Source: Pseudonocardia sp. HH130629-09
Lineage (GTDB): Bacteria > Actinomycetota > Actinomycetes > Mycobacteriales > Pseudonocardiaceae
Reading direction: 5' to 3'
Assembly (NCBI RefSeq): GCF_001294645.1
Contig: NZ_CP011868.1
Coordinates: forward strand, 4,898,001 to 4,962,000
Length of the DNA stretch: 64,000 nt
Below the pieces are notes generated by a model, which made no database searches, was not told where the DNA came from, and was given only the letters and a program-made list of their open reading frames with translations. Positions 42,126 through 51,461 of this stretch are shown piece by piece (position 1 is the stretch's first letter; each line of letters begins with the position of its first letter). The translations under genes and the position numbers were made by a program.

Positions 42126-42867
42126 ATGCGCGGCAACCTGTTCGCGGTCGCCGTCAACCTGGTCGTGCTGACCGTACGGTCGGACCGCCTGCACGTGCTG
42201 CTCATCGAACGGGGCGAGCCCCCCGTTCCTCGGGCACTGGGCGCTGCCCGGTGGTTTCGTGCGCCCGGAGGAGGATCTGGTCCACACCGCCAGTCGGCGG
42301 TTGGACGAGGAGACCGGGACCGACACCGGCAACGCCGTCTGCGGGCACCTCGAGCAGCTGGCGAGCTATGCCGCCCCCGACCGCGATCCCCGCGGCCGGG
42401 TCCTGTCCGTCGGCTACCTCGCGCTCCTGCCGGACATGCCGGAGCCGACGCCGGGCGGCGGTGCCACCGCGTCCGCGTGGTGTGCCGTCGACGACGTGCC
42501 GCAGCTGGCGTTCGACCACCAGCGCATCCTCGCCGACGGTGTGGAGCGGGCGAAGTCGAAGCTCGAGTACACGACGCTCGCCGTGTCGTTCTGTCCGGAC
42601 GAGTTCACGGTGACCGACCTGCGCCGGGTCTACGAGGCCGTCTGGGAGACCTCCCTCGACCCGCGCAACTTCCAGCGCAAGGTGACCTCCACCGACGGCT
42701 TCCTCGTGCCGACGACGACGCTGGTCACCGGAGGCCGAGGGCGTCCGCCCCGGTTGTTCCGCCGGGGTCCGGCGACCGCGCTGCACCCCCCGATGCTGCG
42801 CGAGTCGCACCGCGCCGGGAACCGACCGACCGCGCAGGACGCGGCGTCGCCGCCGGGACCGGCGTAG
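42126..42867 (+). pseudogene. NrtR-like Nudix/winged-helix protein, frameshifted at a C6 run
   Basis: ATG 42126 reads LVVLTVRSDRLHVLLIERGEPP. At the run of six C (42220-42225) the family sequence continues only in the next frame: FLGHWALPGGFVRPEEDLVHTASRRLDEETGT and onward to TAG 42867. Five Cs would give one 247-aa protein. The Nudix box is degenerate (RRLDEETG in place of REUxEExG), as in NrtR transcription factors that bind ADP-ribose or NAD precursors. A C-terminal winged helix (VTDLRRVYEAVW, NFQRKVTSTDGFLVPT) supports this. It is either a sequencing error in a homopolymer or a real frameshift. Confidence 0.78.
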
Positions 42868-43139
42868 CGCACGGTCGAGGAGACCCGGACCAGGTCGCCG
42901 CCCGGCTGAGCCGCGCCACTCGCCCGACCGAGCGCCGGCGACACACCCTGCGCCGAGTTCGCTTACCGGGTAAGCGATCTCCACGCGGAGACCGTCCCCG
43001 CCCGGAGGCCGGGACGGCGCCGCGACGCCGTGCGAGGAGCGCGCCGGATGGCGGAGGGACACGCCGCGGAGCCGGGCACCGCACCGAAACCCCGCGCACC
43101 GGCCTGCCGGTCCCGGCGGAGCCGGACGGCACGGGCCGC
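42868..43139. other. convergent intergenic region with 19-bp palindrome
   Basis: 272 bases between the Nudix gene and the purM end. TCGCTTACCGGGTAAGCGA (42959-42977) is a perfect palindrome with 9-base arms. A second GC stem (GTCCC...GGGAC, 43000-43015) follows. In this convergent location the stems most simply end transcription. The palindrome also has the look of a repressor operator but no start lies nearby. Confidence 0.5.
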
Positions 43140-44237
43140 TCAGAAGCGGGGGTGCTCCCCGCGCAGCTGCACCCGGGCGCCGAGCTCGCCGGAACCGGCA
43201 CCGTCGACGTCGCCGATCCGGCCGACCTCGCCCAGGATCCAGGCGGGCACGTGCCGCGCGGTGAGGACAGCCAGGGCGCGGTCGACGTCCTCGGGCGGGA
43301 GCACCGCGACCATCCCGACGCCCATGTTGAACGTCTTCTCCATCTCCGCACGCTCGACGCGGCCGCGGGACTGGATCAGCTTGAAGATCGGGGCCGGCGT
43401 CCAGGAGCCGCGTTCCACGGTGGCGGCGAGACCGTCGGGCAGCACCCGCTCCAGGTTGCGGGCCAGCCCGCCGCCGGTGATGTGGGAGAACGTCCGCACG
43501 CCGGTCTCGGCGGTGATCGCCAGGCAGTCCTTGGCGTAGATCCGGGTCGGGACGAGCAGCTCCTCGCCGAGGGAGTGGTCGAACTCCTCCAGCTCACCGG
43601 CCAGCGGCAGCCGGGCGATGTCGAGCAGCACGTGGCGGGCCAGGGAGTACCCGTTGGAGTGCAGCCCGGAGGAGCCGAGCGCGACCAGCACGTCGCCGGG
43701 GCGGACCCGCTCGGGTCGCAGCATCTTCTCGGCGTCGACGACACCGACACCGGTCGCGGAGAGGTCGTAGGCACCCTCCTCCATCAGGCCGGGGTGCTCG
43801 GCGGTCTCGCCGCCGAGCAGCGCGCAGCCCGCGGTCTGGCAGCCCTCCGCGATGCCGCGCACGAGTGTCGCCACCTTGTCGGGGACGATCTTGCCGATGG
43901 CGATGTAGTCCTGCAGGAACAGCGGCTCGGCCCCGCAGACCACCAGGTCGTCGACGACCATCGCGACGAGGTCCTGACCGACGGTGTCGTGCTTGTCCAT
44001 CGCCTGAGCGATCGCGACCTTGGTGCCGACGCCGTCGGTCGAGGCGGCCAGCACCGGCTCGGAGTACTTGCCGAACTTCGCCGCGAACAGGCCGGCGAAC
44101 CCCCCGATGCCGCCGCGCACCTCGGGCCGGGTCGCCTTCTCCGCGAACGGACGAAAACGCTCGACCGCCTGCTCCCCCGCGTCGATGTCCACACCCGCGG
44201 AGGCGTAGCTGGCGGGGCCGGGCTCGGTCGAGGGCAT
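43140..44237 (-). CDS. purM: phosphoribosylformylglycinamidine cyclo-ligase (AIR synthetase)
   Basis: The 365-aa enzyme closes the imidazole ring in purine synthesis. Motifs are LAASTDGVGTKVAIA, GQDLVAMVVDDLVVCGAEPLFLQDYIA, LLGGETAEHPG and HITGGGLARNLERVLP. Length and order are standard. It follows purF by 43 bases on the same strand and ends the purF-purM unit. Confidence 0.96.
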   Translation of the reverse strand: MPSTEPGPASYASAGVDIDAGEQAVERFRPFAEKATRPEVRGGIGGFAGLFAAKFGKYSEPVLAASTDGVGTKVAIAQAMDKHDTVGQDLVAMVVDDLVVCGAEPLFLQDYIAIGKIVPDKVATLVRGIAEGCQTAGCALLGGETAEHPGLMEEGAYDLSATGVGVVDAEKMLRPERVRPGDVLVALGSSGLHSNGYSLARHVLLDIARLPLAGELEEFDHSLGEELLVPTRIYAKDCLAITAETGVRTFSHITGGGLARNLERVLPDGLAATVERGSWTPAPIFKLIQSRGRVERAEMEKTFNMGVGMVAVLPPEDVDRALAVLTARHVPAWILGEVGRIGDVDGAGSGELGARVQLRGEHPRF

Positions 44238-44280
44238 GCGTGGTCTCTCCAGGTCGGGGCGGGGTCGTGATCGGGTGCCG

Positions 44281-45933
44281 CTACGGGCGGGTCAGCGCTT
44301 CCCCGGCACCGTATCCGACGGACAACGGCCCCGGATCGCCAGAGGCCGCACCCGACGCCGTCGGCTCCGGGACGTCCTCCAACAGGTGCTTGCCGAGCTG
44401 GGCCTCCTCCGGCAGCGGGATCGGGTACTCCCCGTCGAAGCAGGCGCAGCACAGCCGCGAGCGCGGCTGCTCGGAGGCGGCGACCATCTGGTCGACCGAG
44501 ACGTAGCCGAGGCTGTCCGAGCCGATCGAGCGTCGGACGCCCTCGGTGTCGGCGCCGTTGGCGATGAGCTCGGCCCGGCTGGCGAAGTCGATGCCGTAGA
44601 AGCAGGGCCAGCGCACCGGCGGCGAGGCGATCCGCACGTGCACCTCGAGCGCGCCGGCCTCGCGCAGCATCCGCACCAGCGCGCGCTGGGTGTTGCCGCG
44701 GACGATCGAGTCGTCGACGACGACCAGGCGCTTGCCGCGGATGACGTTGCGCAGCGGGTTCAGCTTCAGCCGGATGCCGAGCTGGCGGATGGTCTGGCTG
44801 GGCTGGATGAAGGTGCGCCCGACGTAGGCGTTCTTCACCAGGCCCTGGCCGTAGGGGATGCCGGAGCCCTGGGCGTAGCCGATCGCGGCCGGGGTGCCGG
44901 ACTCCGGGACCGGGATGACCAGGTCGGCCTCGACCGGGTGCTCCTCGGCGAGCCGGCGGCCGATCTCGACCCGGGTGTCGTAGACCGAGCGGCCGGCGAT
45001 GGTGGTGTCCGGGCGCGCCAGGTAGACGTACTCGAACACGCAGCCCTTCGGCTCCGGGGCGGCGAAGCGCTGGCTGCGGATGCCGTCGGAGTCGATCGCG
45101 ATGAGCTCGCCCGGCTCGACCTCGCGGACGAAGGAGGCACCGACGATGTCCAGCGCCGCCGTCTCCGACGCGACGACCCAGCCCCGCTCCAGGCGGCCCA
45201 GCACCAGCGGGCGGACGCCGTGGGAGTCACGGGCAGCGTAGAGGGTGTTCTCGTCGGCGAAGGTCAGCGAGAACGCGCCGCGCAGCCGCGGCAGCAGCCG
45301 CATCGCGGCCTCGTAGACGCCGAGGTCCGCGGCGCCCGCGGCGAGCAGCTCGGTGAGCAGGTCGGAGTCGGTGGTCGCACGCAGCCCGGACCGCTTGCGG
45401 TTCTCCAGCTTCGCGACGGCGTCGCGCAGCTCGGCGGTGTTGACGAGGTTGCCGTTGTGGCCCAGCGCGAGGCCCGAGCCCGCGGCGGTGGTGCGGAACG
45501 TCGGCTGGGCGTTCTCCCAGGTCGTCGCGCCGGTCGTCGAATAGCGGCAGTGCCCGACGGCGAGGTGCCCGCGCAGCGAGGACAGCGTCTGCTCGTCGAA
45601 CACCTGGCTGACCAGGCCGAGATCCTTGAACACCACGGTGCGACGGCCGTCGGACACGGCGATGCCGGCGGCCTCCTGGCCGCGGTGCTGCAGCGCGTAG
45701 AGGCCGTAGTAGGTCATCTTCGCGACGTCCTCGCCGGGGGCCCAGACGCCGAACACACCGCACTCCTCGCGGGGTCCTGACTCGTCGGGCTCGGGGCCGG
45801 AGGGGGCGACAGGGGTGAGGGAGAGGGTTCGTTCAGGGCTGACGTGCTCGTTCCGGACGGAACTCAACGCGGCGCTCCTCGGCTGGCGGCGTACCGGGAC
45901 CAGGGCACGACTGTACGCCCCGAGATCACCCAT
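44281..45933 (-). CDS. purF: amidophosphoribosyltransferase
   Basis: The 550-aa enzyme starts purine synthesis. The propeptide ends before the catalytic Cys in REECGVFGVWAPG. The glutaminase half has HRGQEAAGIAVSDG, GHCRYSTTG and HNGNLVN. The PRTase half has VVVDDSIVRGNTQRALV. Fe-S ligand cysteines occur late (CFYGIDF, CCACFDGEYP). ATG 45933 gives a ~57-residue extension before the catalytic cysteine; a downstream TTG is the only other start I see. Confidence 0.95.
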   Translation of the reverse strand: MGDLGAYSRALVPVRRQPRSAALSSVRNEHVSPERTLSLTPVAPSGPEPDESGPREECGVFGVWAPGEDVAKMTYYGLYALQHRGQEAAGIAVSDGRRTVVFKDLGLVSQVFDEQTLSSLRGHLAVGHCRYSTTGATTWENAQPTFRTTAAGSGLALGHNGNLVNTAELRDAVAKLENRKRSGLRATTDSDLLTELLAAGAADLGVYEAAMRLLPRLRGAFSLTFADENTLYAARDSHGVRPLVLGRLERGWVVASETAALDIVGASFVREVEPGELIAIDSDGIRSQRFAAPEPKGCVFEYVYLARPDTTIAGRSVYDTRVEIGRRLAEEHPVEADLVIPVPESGTPAAIGYAQGSGIPYGQGLVKNAYVGRTFIQPSQTIRQLGIRLKLNPLRNVIRGKRLVVVDDSIVRGNTQRALVRMLREAGALEVHVRIASPPVRWPCFYGIDFASRAELIANGADTEGVRRSIGSDSLGYVSVDQMVAASEQPRSRLCCACFDGEYPIPLPEEAQLGKHLLEDVPEPTASGAASGDPGPLSVGYGAGEALTRP

Positions 45934-45986
45934 CCCCAGGTACGGGGACAGGGGTCACGTCGGCGTCGCACACCGCTCCCGTCCCG

Positions 45987-46325
45987 TCAGGGCGTGCGCA
46001 GCGGCAGGAACGAGGAGATCTCCCCCGCCCGCGACCCCGACGCGGACACCCGCCCGGTGGCGACGGCGTCGTCCCAGCTCAGGCGGCCGATGGCGAGCGC
46101 GATCCAGGTCCGCGGATCGGCCTCGACGACGTTCGGCGGGGTGCCGCGGGTGTGCCGCGGCCCCTCCACGCACTGCACCGCGCCGAACGGCGGGACCCGC
46201 ACCTCGACGCTGCGGCCGGGGGCGCGCCGGGCGAGCTCGTCCAGTGACTCCCTGACCGCGGCCTTGCGCACCGCCCGCTCCGGCTCGACGTCCCGGTCGA
46301 CCCAGTCGGCGAGGAGGTCGGACAT
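45987..46325 (-). CDS. sterol-carrier-like (SCP2-type) small protein
   Basis: The 112-aa protein reads MSDLLADWVDRDVEPERAVRKAA, VEVRVPPFGAVQCVEGPRHTRGT and NVVEADPRTWIALAIGRLSWDDAVATGRV. The end resembles the SCP2-like module seen in maleylpyruvate-isomerase-type actinobacterial proteins. The start overlaps the purL stop by one base (TGATG), so it is co-translated with the purine genes. Such a gene at this place is common in actinobacteria, but its role in purine metabolism is unknown. Confidence 0.8.
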   Translation of the reverse strand: MSDLLADWVDRDVEPERAVRKAAVRESLDELARRAPGRSVEVRVPPFGAVQCVEGPRHTRGTPPNVVEADPRTWIALAIGRLSWDDAVATGRVSASGSRAGEISSFLPLRTP

Positions 46326-48649
46326 CAGACCGAGACGGCGCCGAACCGCGCGGGGAGGGTGCCCTCCCAGGCGGACCGCAGCTCGTCGAGCGGCACCGCA
46401 CCGACGGCGTCGCCCAGGTCGACGGCGTCGCCCAGGTCGACGGCGTCGCCACCGGTCTCGCCGAGCCGCAGCGCCGGGACGCCGGCCTCGGCGGCGCGGA
46501 CGAGGAACGCGTCGGCCCCGTCGGCGGGAACGGTGACCAGCACCCGTCCGGCGGACTCGGCGAACAGCGCGGTGAAGGAGTCCTCGTGCACCCCGGCCAG
46601 GTCGACGCGGGCGCCCCGGCCCCCGGCGAGTGCGGCCTCGACCAGGCCCTGGGCCAGGCCGCCGTCGGACAGGTCGTGGCTTCCGGTCAGGGCCCGGTCC
46701 GCGGCCGCGGCCGCGAGGAGCTGCGCGAGGCGCCGCTCGTGCTCCAGGTCCACGGCGGGCGGCCGTCCGCCGAGGTGCCCGTGCACCTCGTGCGCCCACT
46801 CCGACCCGCCGAACTCGGCGGCGGTGGTGCCGAGCAGGACGATCGTGTCGCCGTCGGCACCGGCGAACCCGGACCGGACCGCGGTGGTGACGTCGTCGAC
46901 CACGCCGAGCACGCCGACGACCGGGGTCGGCAGGATCGCGGTCGTCCCGGTCTGGTTGTAGAAGCTCACGTTGCCGCCGGTGACCGGGGTGCCCAGCACC
47001 GCGCAGCCGTCGGCGAGACCGCGCACGGCCTGCTCGAACTGCCACATGACGTGCGGGTCCTCCGGCGAGCCGAAGTTCAGGCAGTCGGTGACGGCGAGCG
47101 GCACGGCGCCGGAGGTCGCGACGTTGCGGTAGGCCTCGGCCAGCGCGAGCTGCGCGCCGACGTACGGGTCGAGCACGACGAAGCGGGAGTTGCAGTCGGT
47201 CGCGACGGCGATGCCGCGGCCGGTGGACTCGTCGACCTGCACGACCCCGGAGTCGGCGCCGTGCGCGGCGACGGTGTTGCCGCGGACGTAGCGGTCGTAC
47301 TGGTCGGTGACCCAGGCCCGCGACGCGAGGTTCGGCGCGGCGGCCATCCGCAGGATCTCCGCGCGCAGCTCGGACGGGGTCTCCGGGCGGGGCAGCGCCT
47401 CCGGCGAGTCCGCGTTCAGCGCGTCCTGCTTCGCGTCGTCCCGGGCGACCGGACGGGTGTAGACCGGGCCCTCGTGGGCGACGGTGCGCGGCGGCACGTC
47501 GACGACGGTCTCCCCCTGGGAGGTGATCACCAGGCGGTCGCCGTCGGTGACCTCGCCGATCACGGTGGCGATGGTGTCCCACTTGCGGCAGACGGCGAGG
47601 AAGGCCTCGACGTTCTCCGGGGTCACGACGGCGCACATCCGCTCCTGGGACTCCGAGGAGAGGATCTCGGCGGCGGTCATGCCGGTGGCGCGCAGCGGGA
47701 CAGCGTCGAGGTCGACGTGCATGCCGCCGTCGCCGGCGGAGGCGAGCTCGGAGGTCGCACACGACAGCCCGGCACCGCCGAGGTCCTGGATGCCGACGAC
47801 CAGCCCGGCCGCGAACAGCTCCAGGCAGCACTCGATGAGGACCTTCTCGGTGAACGGGTCGCCGACCTGGACGCTCGGGAGCTTCTTGCGCCCGGTGCCG
47901 CCGCTCTCGGCGTCGAAGGTCTCCGACGCCAGCACCGACACGCCGCCGATGCCGTCCAGCCCGGTCGTCGCCCCGAACAGGATGATCTTGTTGCCGGTGC
48001 CGGAGGCGAACGCGAGGTGCAGGTCCTCGGTTTTCAACGCGCCCACGCACAGGGCGTTGACCAGCGGGTTCCCCGCGTAGGACGGGTCGAAGACGACCTC
48101 GCCCGCGACGTTCGGCAGACCGAGGCAGTTCCCGTAGCCGCCGACCCCGGCGACGATGCCGGGCAGCACCCGGCCGGTGTCGTCGGCGTCGAGCGGGCCG
48201 AAGCGCAGCGGGTCGCCGACGGCGATCGGGCGCGCGCCCATCGCCATGATGTCGCGGACGATGCCGCCGACACCGGTCGCCGCGCCCTGGTAGGGCTCGA
48301 CGTAGGACGGGTGGTTGTGCGACTCGACCTTGAAGGTGACCGCCCAGCCGTCGCCGACGGACACGACTCCCGCGTTCTCGCCGATCCCGGCGAGCATCGT
48401 CGAGCGCATCTCCTCGGTGGTGGTCTCACCGAAGTAGCGCAGGTGGACCTTGGAGGACTTGTAGGAGCAGTGCTCGCTCCACATCACCGAGTACATCGCG
48501 AGCTCGGCGTCGGTGGGCCGGCGGCCGAGGATCTCCCGGATGCGGGCGTACTCGTCGTCTTTGAGCCCCAGCTCCCGGAAGGGCTGCGGCTGCTCCGGAG
48601 TGGCCTCGGCGTTCTTGACGGAATCGACCGGCACCTGGGACTGCGTCAC
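46325..48649 (-). CDS. purL: phosphoribosylformylglycinamidine synthase subunit PurL
   Basis: The 774-aa small-type PurL works with PurQ and PurS. It has MYSVMWSEHCSYKSSKVHL, VESHNHPSYVEPYQGAATGVGGIVRD, LVVGIQDLGGAGLSCATSELA and LTGSHDLSDGGLAQGLVEAAL. GTG 48649 (VTQSQVPVDS) is preferred to the upstream frame, which is a Pro/Gly-rich read-through. Near its C-terminus the residues VDLGDAVDLGDAVGAV show a short duplicated unit. Confidence 0.96.
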   Translation of the reverse strand: MTQSQVPVDSVKNAEATPEQPQPFRELGLKDDEYARIREILGRRPTDAELAMYSVMWSEHCSYKSSKVHLRYFGETTTEEMRSTMLAGIGENAGVVSVGDGWAVTFKVESHNHPSYVEPYQGAATGVGGIVRDIMAMGARPIAVGDPLRFGPLDADDTGRVLPGIVAGVGGYGNCLGLPNVAGEVVFDPSYAGNPLVNALCVGALKTEDLHLAFASGTGNKIILFGATTGLDGIGGVSVLASETFDAESGGTGRKKLPSVQVGDPFTEKVLIECCLELFAAGLVVGIQDLGGAGLSCATSELASAGDGGMHVDLDAVPLRATGMTAAEILSSESQERMCAVVTPENVEAFLAVCRKWDTIATVIGEVTDGDRLVITSQGETVVDVPPRTVAHEGPVYTRPVARDDAKQDALNADSPEALPRPETPSELRAEILRMAAAPNLASRAWVTDQYDRYVRGNTVAAHGADSGVVQVDESTGRGIAVATDCNSRFVVLDPYVGAQLALAEAYRNVATSGAVPLAVTDCLNFGSPEDPHVMWQFEQAVRGLADGCAVLGTPVTGGNVSFYNQTGTTAILPTPVVGVLGVVDDVTTAVRSGFAGADGDTIVLLGTTAAEFGGSEWAHEVHGHLGGRPPAVDLEHERRLAQLLAAAAADRALTGSHDLSDGGLAQGLVEAALAGGRGARVDLAGVHEDSFTALFAESAGRVLVTVPADGADAFLVRAAEAGVPALRLGETGGDAVDLGDAVDLGDAVGAVPLDELRSAWEGTLPARFGAVSV

Positions 48650-48750
48650 GGGGCCAGGGTAGACGGGCCGCCCCGGTCCGCGTCCCGGCACGGTGCCGGG
48701 GCCCACAGGCGGGTTCCCCACAGCGGGCCCCGGGGGGGCGGAGACGGAGA

Positions 48751-48780
48751 CGGCCGGTGGTCAGCGGGGACCACCGGCCG
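48751..48780. terminator. hairpin between purQ and purL
   Basis: CGGCCGGTGGT (48751-48761) pairs with 48770-48780 around an 8-base loop. It lies in the 165-base gap between purQ and purL on the minus strand and may reduce read-through from purS-purQ into purL. Confidence 0.6.
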
Positions 48781-48814
48781 GGCCGTGCGTCGACGAGGGG
48801 GGTCGGGCGCCGGG

Positions 48815-49489
48815 TCAGGCGGTGGCCCGGGCCAGCACCGAGGTGAACAGGCCGAGGCCGTCGGCGGACGGGCCGGTCAGCCCGCTGGTCGCGTGCTCCG
48901 GGTGCGGCATGAGCCCGACGACGTTGCCCGCCGGGTTGGTGATGCCGGCGATGTCACGCGTCGAGCCGTTGGGGGCGGGCTCGCTGTAGCGGAACACCAC
49001 GCGGCCCTCGCCCTCCAGCTCGTCGAGGGTCGCGGCGTCGGCGACGTAGCGCCCCTCCTGCGACTTCAGCGGGATCGTCAGCCGGTCCCCCGCGGTGTAG
49101 TCGCTGGTCCACGCGGTCTGCGCGTTCTCCACGGTCAGCTCGAGGTCGCGGCACAGGAAGTGCAGCCCGGCGTTCGCGACGAGCGCGCCCGGGAGCAGGT
49201 GTGCCTCGCAGAGGATCTGGAAGCCGTTGCAGATGCCGAGCACCGGCAGACCGCGCCCGGCGCCCGCCACGACCTCGGTCATGATCGGCGCCAGGCTCGC
49301 GATCGCCCCGGCGCGCAGGTAGTCGCCGTAGGAGAACCCACCCGGCACGACGACGGCGTCCACATCCTGCAGGTCGTGGTCGCCGTGCCACAGCGGGACG
49401 GCCTCGGCGTCGGCGCGGCGGACCGCTCGGGCGGCGTCGGCGTCGTCGAGGGTCCCCGGGAAGGTGATCACACCGACGCGGGTGCTCAC
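48815..49489 (-). CDS. purQ: phosphoribosylformylglycinamidine synthase glutaminase subunit PurQ
   Basis: The 224-aa class I glutamine amidotransferase has nucleophile Cys in VLGICNGFQILCEAHLLPG and the His-Glu pair in GLMPHPEHATS. VVPGGFSYGDYLRAGAIA is the oxyanion region. It supplies ammonia to PurL. GTG 49489 overlaps the purS stop (GTGA). Confidence 0.96.
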   Translation of the reverse strand: MSTRVGVITFPGTLDDADAARAVRRADAEAVPLWHGDHDLQDVDAVVVPGGFSYGDYLRAGAIASLAPIMTEVVAGAGRGLPVLGICNGFQILCEAHLLPGALVANAGLHFLCRDLELTVENAQTAWTSDYTAGDRLTIPLKSQEGRYVADAATLDELEGEGRVVFRYSEPAPNGSTRDIAGITNPAGNVVGLMPHPEHATSGLTGPSADGLGLFTSVLARATA

Positions 49490-49719
49490 AGCCGGGTCAC
49501 CGTCCAGTCCTCGATCACCGGGTTCGCCAGCAGCGAACCGGCGAGCCGGTGCAGGGTCTCGTCGTCGACGCCGTCGGAGACCTCCAGCTCGAAGTGCTTG
49601 CCCTGCCGCACCCCGCTCACCCCGGACACACCGATCCGAGCGAGCGCCCGGGTCACGGCCTGACCCTGCACGTCGAGGATCTCGGGCTTGGGCATCACGT
49701 CCACCACCACTCTGGCCAC
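49486..49719 (-). CDS. purS: phosphoribosylformylglycinamidine synthase subunit PurS
   Basis: The 77-aa protein MARVVVDVMPKPEILDVQGQ with VRQGKHFELEV and LLANPVIEDW is the small bridging subunit of the PurLQS complex. Size and ends are standard. It is the first gene of purS-purQ. Confidence 0.95.
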   Translation of the reverse strand: MARVVVDVMPKPEILDVQGQAVTRALARIGVSGVSGVRQGKHFELEVSDGVDDETLHRLAGSLLANPVIEDWTVTRL

Positions 49720-49779
49720 GGGGTCAGCCTACGGTGAACAGGGGCGACGGCTCGACGTGCGTGCCCTCACCATCGGCCC

Positions 49780-50784
49780 ATGCAGATGCTCGTCCTGGGG
49801 GGAACGGTGTTCCTCTCCCGCGCGGTCGCCGCGGCAGCGCTCGCCGCGGGACACACGGTGACCTGCGTGTCCCGTGGGGTCTCCGGGGCGCCACCGGACG
49901 GCGCGGAGGCGGTGACGGCCGACCGGTCCCGGCCCGGGGCGCTGGCCGCGGCGCTGCACGGGCGCACGTTGGACGCCGTCGTGGACGTCGCGACGATGTC
50001 GGCGCCGTGGGTCCGCGACGCCCTCGACGCGCTGCACGGCCGGTTCGGGCACTGGACCTTCGTCTCCTCGGTCAACACCTACGCCGACCTGTCGCTGCGC
50101 GGCGGGACCGTGGCGCAGCCGACCCTGGCACCGCTGCACGGCCGGCCCGACGAGGAGCTCGCGAAGCGGGACCCGGACGTCTACGGCGCCGCGAAGGTCG
50201 CGAGCGAGCAGGCCGTGCGGGAACGGGCCGGCGACCGGGCGCACGTGGTGCGCGGCGGGCTGATGTGCGGGAACGGCGACCTGTCCGACCGCTACGGCTA
50301 CTGGGCGGACCGGTTCGCCCGTGGGGGCCGGGTGGTCGTCCCGGACGTGCCCGCCCAGCCGATGCAGCTCGTCGACGTCGACGACCTCGCCGCCTGGATC
50401 GTGGCCTGCGCGGCCGACGGCACCACCGGCACCCACGACGGCACCGGCCCGCGGTCCACCCTGGACCGGGTGCTCGCCGCGACCGCCGCCGCCGTGGGCG
50501 CCGGCGACCTGGAACTCGTCCGGGTCCCGGAACCGACGCTGGTGGAGCAGCGGATGGGGAGCTGGGCCGGTCCGCGGTCGTTGCCGCTCCGGCTGCCGGA
50601 GGAACTCTGGGGCATGGTCGACCGGGACGTCACTGCGACGCTCGCCGCGGGCCTGACACCCCGCCCGCTCGCCGACACCGCTCGCGCCGCGCTGGCGTGG
50701 GACCGTGGGCTCGGCGCCGGTCGGGAGCGCCGGGCCGGGCTCACCGACGCCGAGGAACGGGCCGTGCTGCGAGCGCTCGGCTGA
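49780..50784 (+). CDS. NAD-dependent epimerase/dehydratase-like protein (extended SDR)
   Basis: The 334-aa protein has a Rossmann start MLVLGGTVFLSRAVAAAALAAG (GGTVFLG-like glycine motif), FVSSVNTYAD in place of the catalytic Ser region, and Y-G-A-A-K (VYGAAKVASEQ) as the YxxxK catalytic pair. LVDVDDLAAWIV is the family's middle motif. The pattern resembles the extended SDR group of nucleoside-sugar reductases, but the substrate is unknown. It is divergent from purS with 60 bases between. Confidence 0.8.
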   Translation: MQMLVLGGTVFLSRAVAAAALAAGHTVTCVSRGVSGAPPDGAEAVTADRSRPGALAAALHGRTLDAVVDVATMSAPWVRDALDALHGRFGHWTFVSSVNTYADLSLRGGTVAQPTLAPLHGRPDEELAKRDPDVYGAAKVASEQAVRERAGDRAHVVRGGLMCGNGDLSDRYGYWADRFARGGRVVVPDVPAQPMQLVDVDDLAAWIVACAADGTTGTHDGTGPRSTLDRVLAATAAAVGAGDLELVRVPEPTLVEQRMGSWAGPRSLPLRLPEELWGMVDRDVTATLAAGLTPRPLADTARAALAWDRGLGAGRERRAGLTDAEERAVLRALG

Positions 50785-50828
50785 GTAGAGCGACGTTCCC
50801 CCGCCCCCCGACCGGGCATGCTGGTCCC

Positions 50829-51461
50829 ATGCACCTGACGCATTACGGCCACGCCTGCGTCCTGGTCGACACCGGGTCGGCCAGGCTCCTGTTCGACCCG
50901 GGCACGTTCTCCACCGGCTTCGAGACCCTCGACGGCCTGGACGCGATCCTGGTCACCCACCAGCACTTCGACCACGTCGACGCCGACGCGCTGCGCACTC
51001 TGCTGCGCGCCAACCCCGACGCCGCCCTGGTCACCGACGGCCAGACCGCCGAGCAGCTGGACGGCATCGACGCCCGCACCGCCGCCCCCGGCGACGTGCT
51101 GGCCCTCGGTGGCGCCGAGGTGACCGTCGTCGGGTCCGGGGACCATGCGCAGATCCACCCGGACATCCCGCTGGTGGCGAACAACGGCTACCTCGTCGAC
51201 GGCGCGCTCCTGCACCCCGGCGACGCCTACGTCCCGCCGGGCGTCGAGGAGCTGGCGACGCTGCTGCTCCCGACCGGCGCGCCGTGGTTGAAGGTGTCCG
51301 AGGCCGTCGACTACCTGCGGGCGGTCGCGCCGCGCACGGTCGTCCCGATCCACGAGGGCACCCTCGCGAACCCGGCGCTGCACTACCGGTTCTTCGACGA
51401 CCTGGGTCCCGACGCCACCACCCTCCTGGTCCCCGACCTGGAGAAGGCGATCACCGTCTGA
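50829..51461 (+). CDS. metallo-beta-lactamase-fold hydrolase (UlaG/UPF0173-like)
   Basis: The 210-aa protein has the MBL core: MHLTHYGHACVLVDTGSARLLFDPG, the metal motif H-x-H-x-D-H as THQHFDHVDAD, D in LLHPGDAYVPPG and H in VVPIHEGTLANP. Typical of small UlaG-like hydrolases without a known substrate. ATG 50829. The stop overlaps the next start (TGATG). Confidence 0.88.
   Translation: MHLTHYGHACVLVDTGSARLLFDPGTFSTGFETLDGLDAILVTHQHFDHVDADALRTLLRANPDAALVTDGQTAEQLDGIDARTAAPGDVLALGGAEVTVVGSGDHAQIHPDIPLVANNGYLVDGALLHPGDAYVPPGVEELATLLLPTGAPWLKVSEAVDYLRAVAPRTVVPIHEGTLANPALHYRFFDDLGPDATTLLVPDLEKAITV

Noticed and set aside
44236..45780. Plus-strand ORF of 514 codons
   Set aside because: Antisense shadow of purF, whose motifs are unambiguous on the minus strand.
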